A DNA stretch of 64,000 nt from Alphaproteobacteria bacterium (lineage in GTDB: Bacteria > Pseudomonadota > Alphaproteobacteria > UBA828): NCBI GenBank assembly GCA_022826345.1, contig JAJDVB010000178.1:1-64000 (forward strand). The letters run 5' to 3'. Both the position numbers and the translations under genes were made by a program. Below the pieces are notes generated by a model, which was given only the letters and a program-made list of their open reading frames with translations, did not search any database and was not told where the DNA came from. Each line of letters opens with the position of its first letter. The first letter of the stretch is position 1. Below are positions 1 to 8,105 of this stretch, one piece after another.

Positions 1-52
1 TTCCGGCCAGATTATCGGCGTTGCCGCACTCATCATCATCCTCCGACGGTGA
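1..52 (+). CDS. C-terminal tail of a possible membrane protein (partial)
   Basis: Reading from base 2, the frame gives a short hydrophobic tail, SGQIIGVAALIIILRR, ending at a TGA at 50-52. A run of Ile/Leu/Val/Ala followed by two arginines is what the last transmembrane helix of an inner-membrane protein often looks like. Only 16 codons are inside the window, so no family can be named. It would converge on the EamA-type gene at 250-1191. The call rests on composition alone and may be chance. Confidence 0.3.
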   Translation, partial: SGQIIGVAALIIILRR

Positions 53-140
53 GACTCGATCACCACAGTCTATGGAGGTTGTCCCGTCCATCACCACAAC
101 ATATTGAGATAATGAGTCAATTTGGAGCGCGTTTGGTATA

Positions 141-220
141 ATCCCGCCGAATCCCACTTATCCCACTTGATCTCACTTGATCTCGCCGAATCCCGGCAAA
201 GTTTGGTCAATCCCATCCCG
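141..220. repeat. Decameric / 39-bp repeat, locus A
   Basis: On the plus strand the motif ATCCC (or ATCTC) recurs with TCCC/TCTC at 142, 152, 161, 171, 181 and 191, a spacing of 10, 9, 10, 10 and 10 bp. The string CCGAATCCC at 147 recurs at 186, exactly 39 bp later, so four short modules make one longer unit. The copies of GTTTGGT at 131 and 201 flank most of the array. The reverse complement of this array has the same modules (GGGATT, GAGAT, AAGTG) and the same 39-bp period as the array at 56171-56318. No CRISPR-like spacers are present. Confidence 0.75.
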
Positions 221-249
221 CACGACGCGCACTCGTGCGCGTTTGCGGG

Positions 250-1191
250 TTAGCGGAACGCGCGGATCGTGCCGCGCTGTACCACCACGCTCGCAAGCAG
301 GACGATGGCGAGGCCGGGCACGGTCATCAGCGGCGGCGCGGGCTTGCCCAAGGCGAGGTCGAGAAGGAGCACGATCGCCGGCAGCGCGTAGCCGTAGGCC
401 TGCACCCGCGTCGGGCCGAGGCGGAGCGTCGTGTACTGGGTAAGGAAGAAGGTGATGAGAGTCGGCAGGACCGCAAGGTAGACGATACCGCCCAACACCA
501 CCGTTTCGACCCCGGACCAGTCGGTGCGCCAGAGCTTGACGTTGCTCGCCGCCAACAGCCAGAGCGCTGCCGCCACCATGGTCCAGAAGGACTGCACCAG
601 GACCGGCTCGCCCCGATGCAGGAACTTGATGAGCGAGCTGTAAACCGCGTAGCCCAGGCAGCCGGCGAGGAAGATGCCGTCGCCGATGGTGACCTCGAGA
701 TTGACGAGGCGGGCGGGATCGCCCCGAAAGATCACCCAGAGCGCGCCGATCATGCCGAGGAAGAGCGCGGCCAGGCGATGGAGGCCGAGCCGCTCGCCCA
801 CCAGAACCGCGCCGAAGAGCGCGGCAAGGCCGGGCACGATGGTAAAGATCGCGCTGGTGTTGAGCCCGCTCGTGGTGCGCAGCGCCTCGAACATGCACCA
901 GAAGAAGAAGGCCAACGGCGCGCCGAGTGCGAGATAACGCATAGAAGACCGGGTCGACGGCAGCGCCAGCCCCTCGCGCCAGGCCACGATGGGCGCCATG
1001 AGCAGCGCCGCGAGAACGAAGCGGAGGCACATCATCACCGCCGGGTCGAGGCCGTGGGTGATGTGTTCGCCCAGGGGAAACGAGGTGGAGATGACGACGA
1101 TGATCAGGAAGGCGAGGGCGTGCGCGTGCGCCTGGCCCGTGCGCGTAGGCTCGGCGGGCTGCGGTGTCGTCTGCGGAGTCTGCTGCCCCAT
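250..1191 (-). CDS. EamA/DMT-family membrane transporter
   Basis: A 313-residue protein that is almost entirely hydrophobic, with about ten transmembrane segments in two related halves. That is the architecture of the drug/metabolite transporter (EamA, RhaT-like) superfamily, whose members move metabolites, often amino acids or waste products, across the inner membrane. Segments such as FVLAALLMAPIVAW and the terminal AIVLLLDLALGKP region fit. The first 25 residues are polar and rich in Gln, Thr and Pro. It lies 54 bp downstream of the fused sugar permease on the same strand, so it may be the last gene of that transport operon, perhaps exporting a product. Substrate is unknown. Confidence 0.85.
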   Translation of the reverse strand: MGQQTPQTTPQPAEPTRTGQAHAHALAFLIIVVISTSFPLGEHITHGLDPAVMMCLRFVLAALLMAPIVAWREGLALPSTRSSMRYLALGAPLAFFFWCMFEALRTTSGLNTSAIFTIVPGLAALFGAVLVGERLGLHRLAALFLGMIGALWVIFRGDPARLVNLEVTIGDGIFLAGCLGYAVYSSLIKFLHRGEPVLVQSFWTMVAAALWLLAASNVKLWRTDWSGVETVVLGGIVYLAVLPTLITFFLTQYTTLRLGPTRVQAYGYALPAIVLLLDLALGKPAPPLMTVPGLAIVLLASVVVQRGTIRAFR

Positions 1192-1245
1192 GGCTCACAC
1201 TACCGCTTGGGCGACGGCGGGAAACAGCCCCGGAGGAGCGGAGCG

Positions 1246-3324
1246 TCAGGCGGTCGAGCGCTCGCGCAGCGCGACGATCGCACCGAGCAGGACGAGGCCG
1301 TAGATGATGTTGCGCACGGCCTCGGGCAGCACCGTGCCGGACAGCATGATGCCGAGGCCGGTGAAGAGGATCGCGCCGCCCAGGATGCCGAGATAGTGGC
1401 CGCGGCCTCCGGTAATTAACGTGCCGCCCAGCACCACCACGGCGATGGACGAGAGCAGGTAGGGGTCGCCCATGCCGTAGAACGCCTGGGCGCTGAAGCC
1501 CGCGAGGAAGACCCCGACCAGCGCGGAGCAGAATCCGCTCAGCACGTAGGCGCCGACGATGGGGAAGCCGATCCGCACGCCGGAAAGGCGGCTGACGCGC
1601 GGGCTGTTGCCGACAGCGAAGATGCGCCGGCCCTGCGCGCTCCTGTTCAGGTAGAGCGTCGCGGCGACGACGAAGGCGATGAGGAACCAGCCGATCGGCG
1701 CGATACCGGCGATGCGCCCGGTCACGAACCAGGCCAGCGCCGGCGGCGCCTTGCCGATGGGCGCGCCCGAGCTGAACAGCAGAGACACGCCCTCCAGGAT
1801 GCCGTTCATCGCGAGGGTCACGATGATCGGCGAGAGCCCGAAGAGGACGATGGTCATGCCGTTGAGGAAACCGATGGCGATGCCGATCCCGAGTGCCGCC
1901 GGAATGACCCACGCCGCCGGCGCGTCGATGCCGTTGCAGAGAGTGGTGACCACGATCGCAGGGAAGGTCATGGTCCAGGGGACCGAGAGATCGAGTCCGC
2001 CCGTGATGATGACCGTGCCCTGGCCGAGGCCGAGGATCGCCAGGAAGGCGGTCAGGATCAGCATGGCGTTGAGATAGGCGAGCGGCGAGAAGTCGCCGCC
2101 GAAGATGCCGATCGTCACACCCAGGATGACGATGTAGATCAGGTAGGCGGGTACGGCGAAGCGCAGCACCGCTCGGTGCCGGTCGAACCAGGGAACGGCG
2201 GTGCCGGCGCCGCCTGCCGGCGGGTCGGGCCCACCCAAGCGAATCGGCTCGCCCACGACGCGCAGCTTGGAGGGCAGGGAGGACTCCTGGAGCGCCCGCA
2301 GAGTCGCCCGCCAGAATCGCGTGATCTCCACCACCGGCGAGTCGCGGCCGAGCGAAAAGCCGAGAACGGCGATGAGCAGGATCACGCCCTCGACGATCGG
2401 CGTGTAATAGGTGCGCACGCCGAGCACGAGGAAGATGTTGACCACGACGGTGAGCGTCAGCGCGCCGAAGATCGTGCCGACGGCGCCGCCCCGGCCGCCC
2501 CCGATCAGCGTGCCGCCCAGAACCACGGCGGCGAAGATTTGCAGCAGCATCTTGGCGCCGATCAGCGGGTCGCCGCCGCCCATGTTGGCGGTGATGAAGA
2601 GGCCGGCGGCGCCGTAGCACATGCCGGCGAAAGTGAAGGTGAGGAAGCGCGTGCGGCGCACGTCGACGCCGTTGGCCTCGGCCGATCCCGCATCGCTGCC
2701 GATGGCGTAGATGCCGGTGCCGATCCGCGTGTTCTTCAGCAGCAGCCAGAACAGGATGGCGACCGCGAGCACGACGACCGGGGCGGGCAGGCCCTCGGTG
2801 ATGACATCGCCGGTGAACACCAGGCTGAAGTCCCACGGCATCTCGCCGCCGGGGAACTTGAGCACCAGCAACGCAGCGCCCTGGGCGATGAACATGGTGG
2901 CGAGCGTCACCACGATCGACTGCAGGCGGATATAGGCGACGAGAAAGCCGTTGAGCGCACCGATGGCGGCACCCAGGCCGAGCGCAATGACCAGCGCAAC
3001 CAGGGTGAAGAGGCCGGTGCCCATGTCGGCGGCGGGGCCGAGTTGGGTGACCAGGACCACGTTGACCAGCGAGATCACCGCGCCCGCCGAGAGATCGAGC
3101 CCGCCGGCAAGGATGACGATGGTCTCGCCCAGGGCGGCGAGCGCGAGGGTGGCGGCGCTCGCGCTGATGCTGCTGATGTCGAAGTAGGCGATGCCTTGGC
3201 CGGTGATGAGCTGGAGCGCGATCATGGTGGCGGCGAACACGGCGATGGCGATGATCGTGCCGCGCTGGCGCGACCAGCTGAAGGGCGGCAGGTAGGGTGC
3301 GCGTAGCGCCCCGAGCGGCGTCAT
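1246..3324 (-). CDS. Fused double permease of a ribose-type ABC importer
   Basis: About 692 residues containing two consecutive RbsC/BPD_transp_2 permease domains in one chain. The first domain covers about residues 20-330 (GETIVILAGGLDLSAGAVISL; VVLGGTLIGGGRGGAVG). The second covers about 375-690 (GQGTVIITGGLDLSVPW; VVVLGGTLITGGRGHYLG). Each half carries its own GGLDLS and GGTLIxGGRG signature, so this is a true tandem fusion, not one long permease. In the usual CUT2 importer the permease is a separate homodimer or heterodimer. The start chosen is the ATG at 3324, which overlaps the TGA of the upstream ATPase by 4 bp (ATGA); the open frame runs further upstream but overlaps the ATPase gene. 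It acts in the inner membrane with the ATPase at 3321-4844 and binding protein at 4972-6093. Confidence 0.92.
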   Translation of the reverse strand: MTPLGALRAPYLPPFSWSRQRGTIIAIAVFAATMIALQLITGQGIAYFDISSISASAATLALAALGETIVILAGGLDLSAGAVISLVNVVLVTQLGPAADMGTGLFTLVALVIALGLGAAIGALNGFLVAYIRLQSIVVTLATMFIAQGAALLVLKFPGGEMPWDFSLVFTGDVITEGLPAPVVVLAVAILFWLLLKNTRIGTGIYAIGSDAGSAEANGVDVRRTRFLTFTFAGMCYGAAGLFITANMGGGDPLIGAKMLLQIFAAVVLGGTLIGGGRGGAVGTIFGALTLTVVVNIFLVLGVRTYYTPIVEGVILLIAVLGFSLGRDSPVVEITRFWRATLRALQESSLPSKLRVVGEPIRLGGPDPPAGGAGTAVPWFDRHRAVLRFAVPAYLIYIVILGVTIGIFGGDFSPLAYLNAMLILTAFLAILGLGQGTVIITGGLDLSVPWTMTFPAIVVTTLCNGIDAPAAWVIPAALGIGIAIGFLNGMTIVLFGLSPIIVTLAMNGILEGVSLLFSSGAPIGKAPPALAWFVTGRIAGIAPIGWFLIAFVVAATLYLNRSAQGRRIFAVGNSPRVSRLSGVRIGFPIVGAYVLSGFCSALVGVFLAGFSAQAFYGMGDPYLLSSIAVVVLGGTLITGGRGHYLGILGGAILFTGLGIMLSGTVLPEAVRNIIYGLVLLGAIVALRERSTA

Positions 3325-4844
3325 CGGGAGCCCTCGCCGAGCGCCGCGCGCATGATGCTGGCCTCGGTGATCTCGCCGCCGCTGAGCGAGGCCGCCTTGC
3401 GGCCGCGGTAGATCACCATCACCGAATCGCAGAGGTTCACGAGCTCCGGCACGTCGGTGGAGTAGTAGAGCACCGCGCCGCCGGCGTCCGCGTATGACCG
3501 CATCAGCGCGTAGATCTCCGCCTTGGTGCCGACGTCGACGCCGCGCGTCGGGTCGTACATGAGCAGCACGCGGCTCTCGGCGAGCAGCCACTTGGCGATC
3601 GCGATCTTCTGCTGGTTGCCGCCGCTGAAAACGTTGCAGGCGCTATGGAGCGCGCGGCGGTCGACCTGCACCATGTCGAGCGCGCGGCCCACCGCCTGCG
3701 CCTCCTGCTCCAGGTTCACGAGGCCGAAGCGCACGCAGCGGTCGATGATCGGGAGCGAGATGTTCTCCCGCCCCGTCAGCGCGAGGAAGAGCGCCTCGGT
3801 CTTGCGGTCTTCCGGCACGAAGCTGATGCCGATGCGGCTGTTCACGGCGTCCTTCGGCGTCCGCAGGGTCACGCGCTGGTCGCCGATCCGGATGTCGCCG
3901 GCGCTGAGCCCGACCATGCCGAAGAGCGCGAGGAAGAGGTCGCGCTGGCCCATGCCTTCCAGCCCGCCGACGCCCAGAATCTCGCCGGGCCAGAGGTCGA
4001 AGGAGAAATCCTGCACGCCGCCTTCGATGGACAGTCCCTCGCCGGCCAGGATCGGCGTCTCCCCGCGCTGTTCCGGCTGATCCGGCCTGGGCGGAAAGGT
4101 CGCGGCCAGCGAGCGTCCGATCACCAGCTCGATCACGCGGTCATCGGAGATTTCGTTAGCCTTGAAGCTCCCCACCATGCGGCCGTTGCGCAGGATGGTC
4201 AGGCTGTCGCAGAAGTCCCGCACCTCCTGCATCCGGTGCGAGATGAAGACGATGGTGGTGCCCTCCGCGCGCAGCCGGTCGAAGAGCGCGCCCAGCCACT
4301 GCACGTCGTTGCCAGAGAGGGACGAGGTGGGCTCGTCGAGCAGCAGCAACTGCGGCTTGCGAGAGACGGCGCGGGCGATCTCGATTTTCTGCTGCGTCGG
4401 CAGCGCCAGCGTCCGCACCTCGGCGTGGAGGTCGATATCGTCGAGGCCGAGGTCGGCGAGGGCACGGCGCACATGCTGCTCCGACTCGCGTCGCCTGATA
4501 TGCCCGCTCGGGCCGGTCGGCTCGTAAGGGAGCAGCATGTTCTGCACGACCGTGAGGTCGCCGATCAGCGAGATTTCCTGATAGGCGGTCTGTATTCCGA
4601 GCCGATGGGAATCCCTTGGCGTATGGATGTGTGCGGGGCTGTCGAACAAGGCGATCTCGCCGGCGTCCGGCCGGCTGAGCCCGCTTAGGATTTTGACCAG
4701 AGTCGACTTGCCCGCACCGTTCTCGCCGAGGAGCGCATGGACCTCGCCGCGCGGGATTGCGAGCGAGACGTCGTCGAGCGCGACGGTCGCGCCGAATGCC
4801 TTGCTCAGGCCGTGGGTCTCGACCGCCGGCGCCTGCTCATTCAT
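3321..4844 (-). CDS. Ribose-type (CUT2) ABC importer ATPase
   Basis: A 507-residue protein with two nucleotide-binding domains in one chain, the RbsA/MglA arrangement. The N-terminal domain has a full Walker A (GENGAGKST) and a degenerate signature around LALPTQQKIEIARA followed by LLLDEPTSSLS. The C-terminal domain has a degenerate Walker A region (GVGGLEGMGQ) but a good signature (FSGGNQQKIAIAKWL); this asymmetry is normal for the family. It energises uptake through the fused permease that follows by a 4-bp overlap. Start at the ATG encoding MNEQAPAV. A 127-bp gap with a strong hairpin separates it from the binding-protein gene upstream. Confidence 0.93.
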   Translation of the reverse strand: MNEQAPAVETHGLSKAFGATVALDDVSLAIPRGEVHALLGENGAGKSTLVKILSGLSRPDAGEIALFDSPAHIHTPRDSHRLGIQTAYQEISLIGDLTVVQNMLLPYEPTGPSGHIRRRESEQHVRRALADLGLDDIDLHAEVRTLALPTQQKIEIARAVSRKPQLLLLDEPTSSLSGNDVQWLGALFDRLRAEGTTIVFISHRMQEVRDFCDSLTILRNGRMVGSFKANEISDDRVIELVIGRSLAATFPPRPDQPEQRGETPILAGEGLSIEGGVQDFSFDLWPGEILGVGGLEGMGQRDLFLALFGMVGLSAGDIRIGDQRVTLRTPKDAVNSRIGISFVPEDRKTEALFLALTGRENISLPIIDRCVRFGLVNLEQEAQAVGRALDMVQVDRRALHSACNVFSGGNQQKIAIAKWLLAESRVLLMYDPTRGVDVGTKAEIYALMRSYADAGGAVLYYSTDVPELVNLCDSVMVIYRGRKAASLSGGEITEASIMRAALGEGSR

Positions 4845-4885
4845 TGCCGGCTTCCGCGCGCCGCCGCCCGGTCATGCCGGGGCAC

Positions 4886-4912
4886 GGGGCGCGGCGACCA
4901 GCGCCGCGCCCC
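4886..4912 (-). terminator. Strong intergenic hairpin after a binding-protein gene
   Basis: An 11-bp perfect stem, GGGGCGCGGCG (4886-4896) pairing with CGCCGCGCCCC (4902-4912), with a 5-nt loop. It sits between the stop of the binding-protein gene (4972) and the start of the ATPase gene (4844) on the minus strand. No T-run follows, so it is more likely a 3'-end-stabilising or partial attenuating stem than a full rho-independent terminator. Confidence 0.7.
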
Positions 4913-4971
4913 TTACGCCTCCGATCTTGCCGGGGCCGGCCCGACTCAGAGCCGTTGCTCGCCCGTCGGGA

Positions 4972-6093
4972 TCAGCTTCCGTCGGGGACCTTGCCCTCGA
5001 GCGCGGAATAGACGTCCAGCTCGGGCACTTGCGAATGCCACACGTCGATGAAGTAATTCGACGGCGCGACGGAGAGCGGCACCGCATTGCAAGACCAGTT
5101 CTTCGACGTGAGCTCGGCCTTGTCCCCCGTGTCGCAGAGCTCCGTCTGCCCCGGCGTGACCAGGGGCATCGGGATCTCGGCGAAGCGCGGAATCTCGGCA
5201 CCGTCGAACTTCGCCATCCCGAGCTTGAAGGCATACGGTGCGGCCCAGGGCGGCGAGCCCATGGAGGCGCTGCGCAGCCCGTAGGCGCCCTCGGTCGTTC
5301 CCGGCGCGAGCTGGGCCACGCGATGGCCGTTGGTGCCGTTGCCGGCGCATGGCTTGAGCTGGTCGCCGCGGCCCGCGTCCACCTGCATTTGGGTGAAGAC
5401 GTAGCAGCCGGTCTGGGTCCACAGGCCGTCGATCTTGTCCCAGCCGTGGGTGGCCACGATCTCGGTCAGCTTCTGCTTCGCCGTGGCATTGTTCCACATG
5501 CTCGGCGTATCCGCGATGATCGTAATGTCCGCGAACTCGGCGAACACAGCCTTCGCTGCGGAGTTCCGCCGCAGGTCGACCATGTTGCCGGGGATGCCGC
5601 CCATGAAGACGATGTTGCCCTTGCCGCCAAGCTCCTCCGCCAGCCATTCGGCAGGTCCCGCGCCGGCCCAGTCCTGATTGATGCCGACGTGATAGGCGCA
5701 AGGCTCGGTGACCTGAGCGTCGAAGGTGATAAAGACCACGCCCCGGCGGCAGGCGTTACGAATGGCGCGGTTGAGCGCCGTCGGCGATATCGCCCAGGCG
5801 ACGATGACTTGCGCACCGGCCTGGACCATCGCGTTGATCTGCTGGATCTGGGTCTGCGCATTGCCGCGCGCGGACTGGATTTCGATGTCCACCCGGTCCT
5901 TGTAGTCCTTGGTTCCTGCTATCGAGCTCAGCAGGTTGGTGGACGCATCCATCCAGGTGTTGCCCTCGAAACCCAAGCTCACATAGACCTTAACTTTCTC
6001 GTCCGCGGTGGCGGTCGCGACCGGCGCCATGCCGCCCGCGAGAAACGCCAGTGCCGCGGCCCCAAGCGCCGCGTTGCGCAGATACTTTCTCAT
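4972..6093 (-). CDS. Periplasmic sugar-type ABC binding protein
   Basis: A 373-residue secreted protein. Residues 1-30 form a Sec signal peptide (MRKYLRNAALGAAALAFLAG, cleavage probably near the ATADE region). The mature part has the Peripla_BP_4 layout of ribose/galactose binding proteins: VYVSLGFEGNTWMDAS at the start and INAMVQAGAQVIVAW in the first lobe. It should capture a sugar, polyol or related small solute for the fused permease and ATPase encoded just downstream. The ATG at 6093 is preceded by GGAGG with 8-nt spacing. Whether the ligand is a sugar is not shown; the next gene upstream is a ring-hydroxylating oxygenase, not a sugar enzyme. Confidence 0.9.
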   Translation of the reverse strand: MRKYLRNAALGAAALAFLAGGMAPVATATADEKVKVYVSLGFEGNTWMDASTNLLSSIAGTKDYKDRVDIEIQSARGNAQTQIQQINAMVQAGAQVIVAWAISPTALNRAIRNACRRGVVFITFDAQVTEPCAYHVGINQDWAGAGPAEWLAEELGGKGNIVFMGGIPGNMVDLRRNSAAKAVFAEFADITIIADTPSMWNNATAKQKLTEIVATHGWDKIDGLWTQTGCYVFTQMQVDAGRGDQLKPCAGNGTNGHRVAQLAPGTTEGAYGLRSASMGSPPWAAPYAFKLGMAKFDGAEIPRFAEIPMPLVTPGQTELCDTGDKAELTSKNWSCNAVPLSVAPSNYFIDVWHSQVPELDVYSALEGKVPDGS

Positions 6094-6258
6094 TTGAGTA
6101 GCCTCCTGTTTGTTTCACCGAGCGCGCGCGTTCTTGTTGTTGCCCGTCAGGGGACGCGCATCTCATTCCAGCACCGCAATCATAGGCGGTGCATTCTCAT
6201 CGGGACAAGCAGGAGAGAATTGGGGCCCGGCCGAACCAGGCGGCTTTTCGTGCGCGAG

Positions 6259-6777
6259 TCAGAACGGCTGCGTGAGCATCGGGAAGCTTTGATCGCAGTT
6301 CGTGAGATCGACCCGCTTGAGGCGAATGCGCAGCCGTTCGCCTTCCTGCACGACGGTGTGGGAGTAGCGGCCGCCGAACACGCGCTGCGGGTTGCTCGGG
6401 CGGTCCTCCACCATCACGAACTTCGAGCGGACCAGCCAGGCGCCCTCCGTCGTCACGTCGTCGAGCCGGACGCCCGAGATCACGCGCACGCAGCGGGAGG
6501 GCGGGCTCTGGCAGTGGATACGAGGATGGTTGAGCCGCTGGACGCGGGTCCGCATCGTGTGCTTGTCGTCGTAGAAGAGCGACACGTGGTCGCGCCAGTT
6601 CTCTTGCTCTGGGCTGGCGGGCACCCAGTAGGTGGCGTCCTCGGTGTAGAGGTCGCACCACTCGTCGAAGCGCCGCTCGTCCAGCAGCTCCGCCTCGTGC
6701 TCGAGGAAGCGCCGCAGCTCCTCGAGACGCACGACATTCGACCCCGCGACGGCGCGGGCGTCGGCGGTGACGCTCAT
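6259..6777 (-). CDS. Aromatic-ring-hydroxylating dioxygenase beta subunit
   Basis: A 172-residue SnoaL/NTF2-fold protein of the Rieske dioxygenase small-subunit family, which has a mainly structural role in the alpha3beta3 oxygenase. Recognisable features are LEELRRFLEHEAELLDERRF at the N-terminus, WCDLYTEDATYWVPA and the C-terminal HTVVQEGERLRIRLKRVDL. The ATG at 6777 overlaps the TGA of the alpha subunit by 4 bp (ATGA), which decides the start over an ATG seven codons upstream. No ferredoxin or reductase gene is adjacent, so electrons must come from elsewhere. Confidence 0.9.
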   Translation of the reverse strand: MSVTADARAVAGSNVVRLEELRRFLEHEAELLDERRFDEWCDLYTEDATYWVPASPEQENWRDHVSLFYDDKHTMRTRVQRLNHPRIHCQSPPSRCVRVISGVRLDDVTTEGAWLVRSKFVMVEDRPSNPQRVFGGRYSHTVVQEGERLRIRLKRVDLTNCDQSFPMLTQPF

Positions 6778-8057
6778 GCGCCCATCAGGTCGCGCCACGC
6801 CTCGTGCTGGGCACGCTGGCCGACCTCGCTGGAGCGGGGGCCGAAGAACACGCCGTCGCCCTCATCGATCTCGGCGCCGAGGCCGCGGGCGACGAGCACC
6901 CAGTCGGTGCCCTGGGTTCGGAGCCCTTCCTGGCAGCGCTCGAAAGCCTCCATGTCGTCGGACTGGATGAACGAGGCGGCGGCATGCGTGATGTTCACGA
7001 AGCGCACGAGGTCGTCTGAGATGCTTCCGGGCGCGCCCTCGAGGCGGACCGGCCAGACCTCGACCTCGGTGAAGTCCACCGCGACCGGGCGGACGACCCG
7101 CACCGACGTCTGCGCCAGCAGGATGTCGGAGCTCGGGAAGAAGGTCATGCTGTGACGGCGGTTCTTGAGGATGTCCGCCGTGCGCTCCTCGCCGTAGCGC
7201 TGCACCATGATGGCGCGGTAGTCGTCCCAGTGGCCGCCCGATTGCTCCTTGTCGAAGAGCGATGCCTCGGAGCTGTGCCGGTTGTTGAGGCCGCGCACCC
7301 CGGTCTGGGCGACGATGGCCTCGCCGTTGGGGGCGAAGAACGCGGCATCGCCGCCCTCGTCGCCGGCGCGGCGCTTGAACTGCCGGCCGTCGGGGCCGAC
7401 GGTGGACGCGTGGCAGGCGGCGGGGTGGTACATGTCCGCCAGATTCTCAAGCTGGAGCTTCCAGTTGCCACGATAGTGATAGCGGTGGCAGCCGGCGGAA
7501 AGCGCCACCTCGCCTTCGGGTGAGCGGTCGACCAGCTCGTCGATGCCGCGCCGGGCTTCCGCGAGATAGTCGAGCAGCGGGTCGGCATCGGGGTTGAAGG
7601 ACGCGAAGACGAAGCCCCTGTAACTCTCCACCCGCGGCAGCTGCGCCATGCCGAATTGCGGGTCCGCGAGCGGCTCCCCGGGAAAGTCCCGGCGCATGGG
7701 CACGCCGGCAAGCGCGCCGTTCGGCCGAAAGCTCCAGCCGTGGTACATGCAGGTGAAGACCTTGGCGTTGCCGCGTTCGCGGTTCAGCACCTTGGCGCCG
7801 CGGTGGCCGCAGCGGTTGAACAGCACGCAGATGCCGTCGTCCTTGTGCCGGCTCAGCACCACCGGTTGTCGGGCAAGGTGGGTGCAGTAGTAGTCGCCCG
7901 GGTTCGGCACCAGGCTCTCGTGGCCCACGTAGAGCCAGACCCGGCGGAAGATCTTCTCCATCTCGATCTCGAAGATCGCCGGGTCGGTATAGATGGCGCG
8001 GTGCACCCGGTCGGGCTGCACCATCGCCCGCAATTCTTCGCTGGTGTAGCCGGCCAT
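6774..8057 (-). CDS. Aromatic-ring-hydroxylating (Rieske) dioxygenase alpha subunit
   Basis: A 427-residue catalytic subunit. The Rieske [2Fe-2S] motif is complete: Cys83-x-His85 (CGHRGAKV) and Cys103-x2-His106 (CMYHGW). The mononuclear iron site is visible as NLADMYHPAACH, with His211 and His216 and Asp208 as the bridging acid. These enzymes insert oxygen into aromatic rings or remove N- or O-methyl groups; the substrate here is unknown. The start at MAGYTSEEL is preferred over an in-frame ATG 11 codons upstream, giving a family-typical N-terminus. It follows the GMC oxidoreductase gene by 48 bp and overlaps the beta-subunit gene, so all three are likely co-transcribed. Confidence 0.92.
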   Translation of the reverse strand: MAGYTSEELRAMVQPDRVHRAIYTDPAIFEIEMEKIFRRVWLYVGHESLVPNPGDYYCTHLARQPVVLSRHKDDGICVLFNRCGHRGAKVLNRERGNAKVFTCMYHGWSFRPNGALAGVPMRRDFPGEPLADPQFGMAQLPRVESYRGFVFASFNPDADPLLDYLAEARRGIDELVDRSPEGEVALSAGCHRYHYRGNWKLQLENLADMYHPAACHASTVGPDGRQFKRRAGDEGGDAAFFAPNGEAIVAQTGVRGLNNRHSSEASLFDKEQSGGHWDDYRAIMVQRYGEERTADILKNRRHSMTFFPSSDILLAQTSVRVVRPVAVDFTEVEVWPVRLEGAPGSISDDLVRFVNITHAAASFIQSDDMEAFERCQEGLRTQGTDWVLVARGLGAEIDEGDGVFFGPRSSEVGQRAQHEAWRDLMGA

Positions 8058-8105
8058 CGTTCCCTCCGCCCGGTGCCGACGCAAGGGCATCTTAGCCCGG
8101 ATTCC

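Noticed and set aside
141..220. CRISPR array
   Set aside because: Repeats are about 10 bp with no unique spacers of constant length, and no cas genes are present.
173..2836. Very long minus-strand open frame (887 codons) over the permease and EamA genes
   Set aside because: Its translation is dominated by Arg, Gly, Pro and His with no domain; it is the off-frame shadow of real genes in high-GC DNA.
4627..7155. Long plus-strand open frame (842 codons) opposite the binding-protein and Rieske genes
   Set aside because: Shadow frame; the opposite strand has proteins with clear family motifs and ribosome binding sites.
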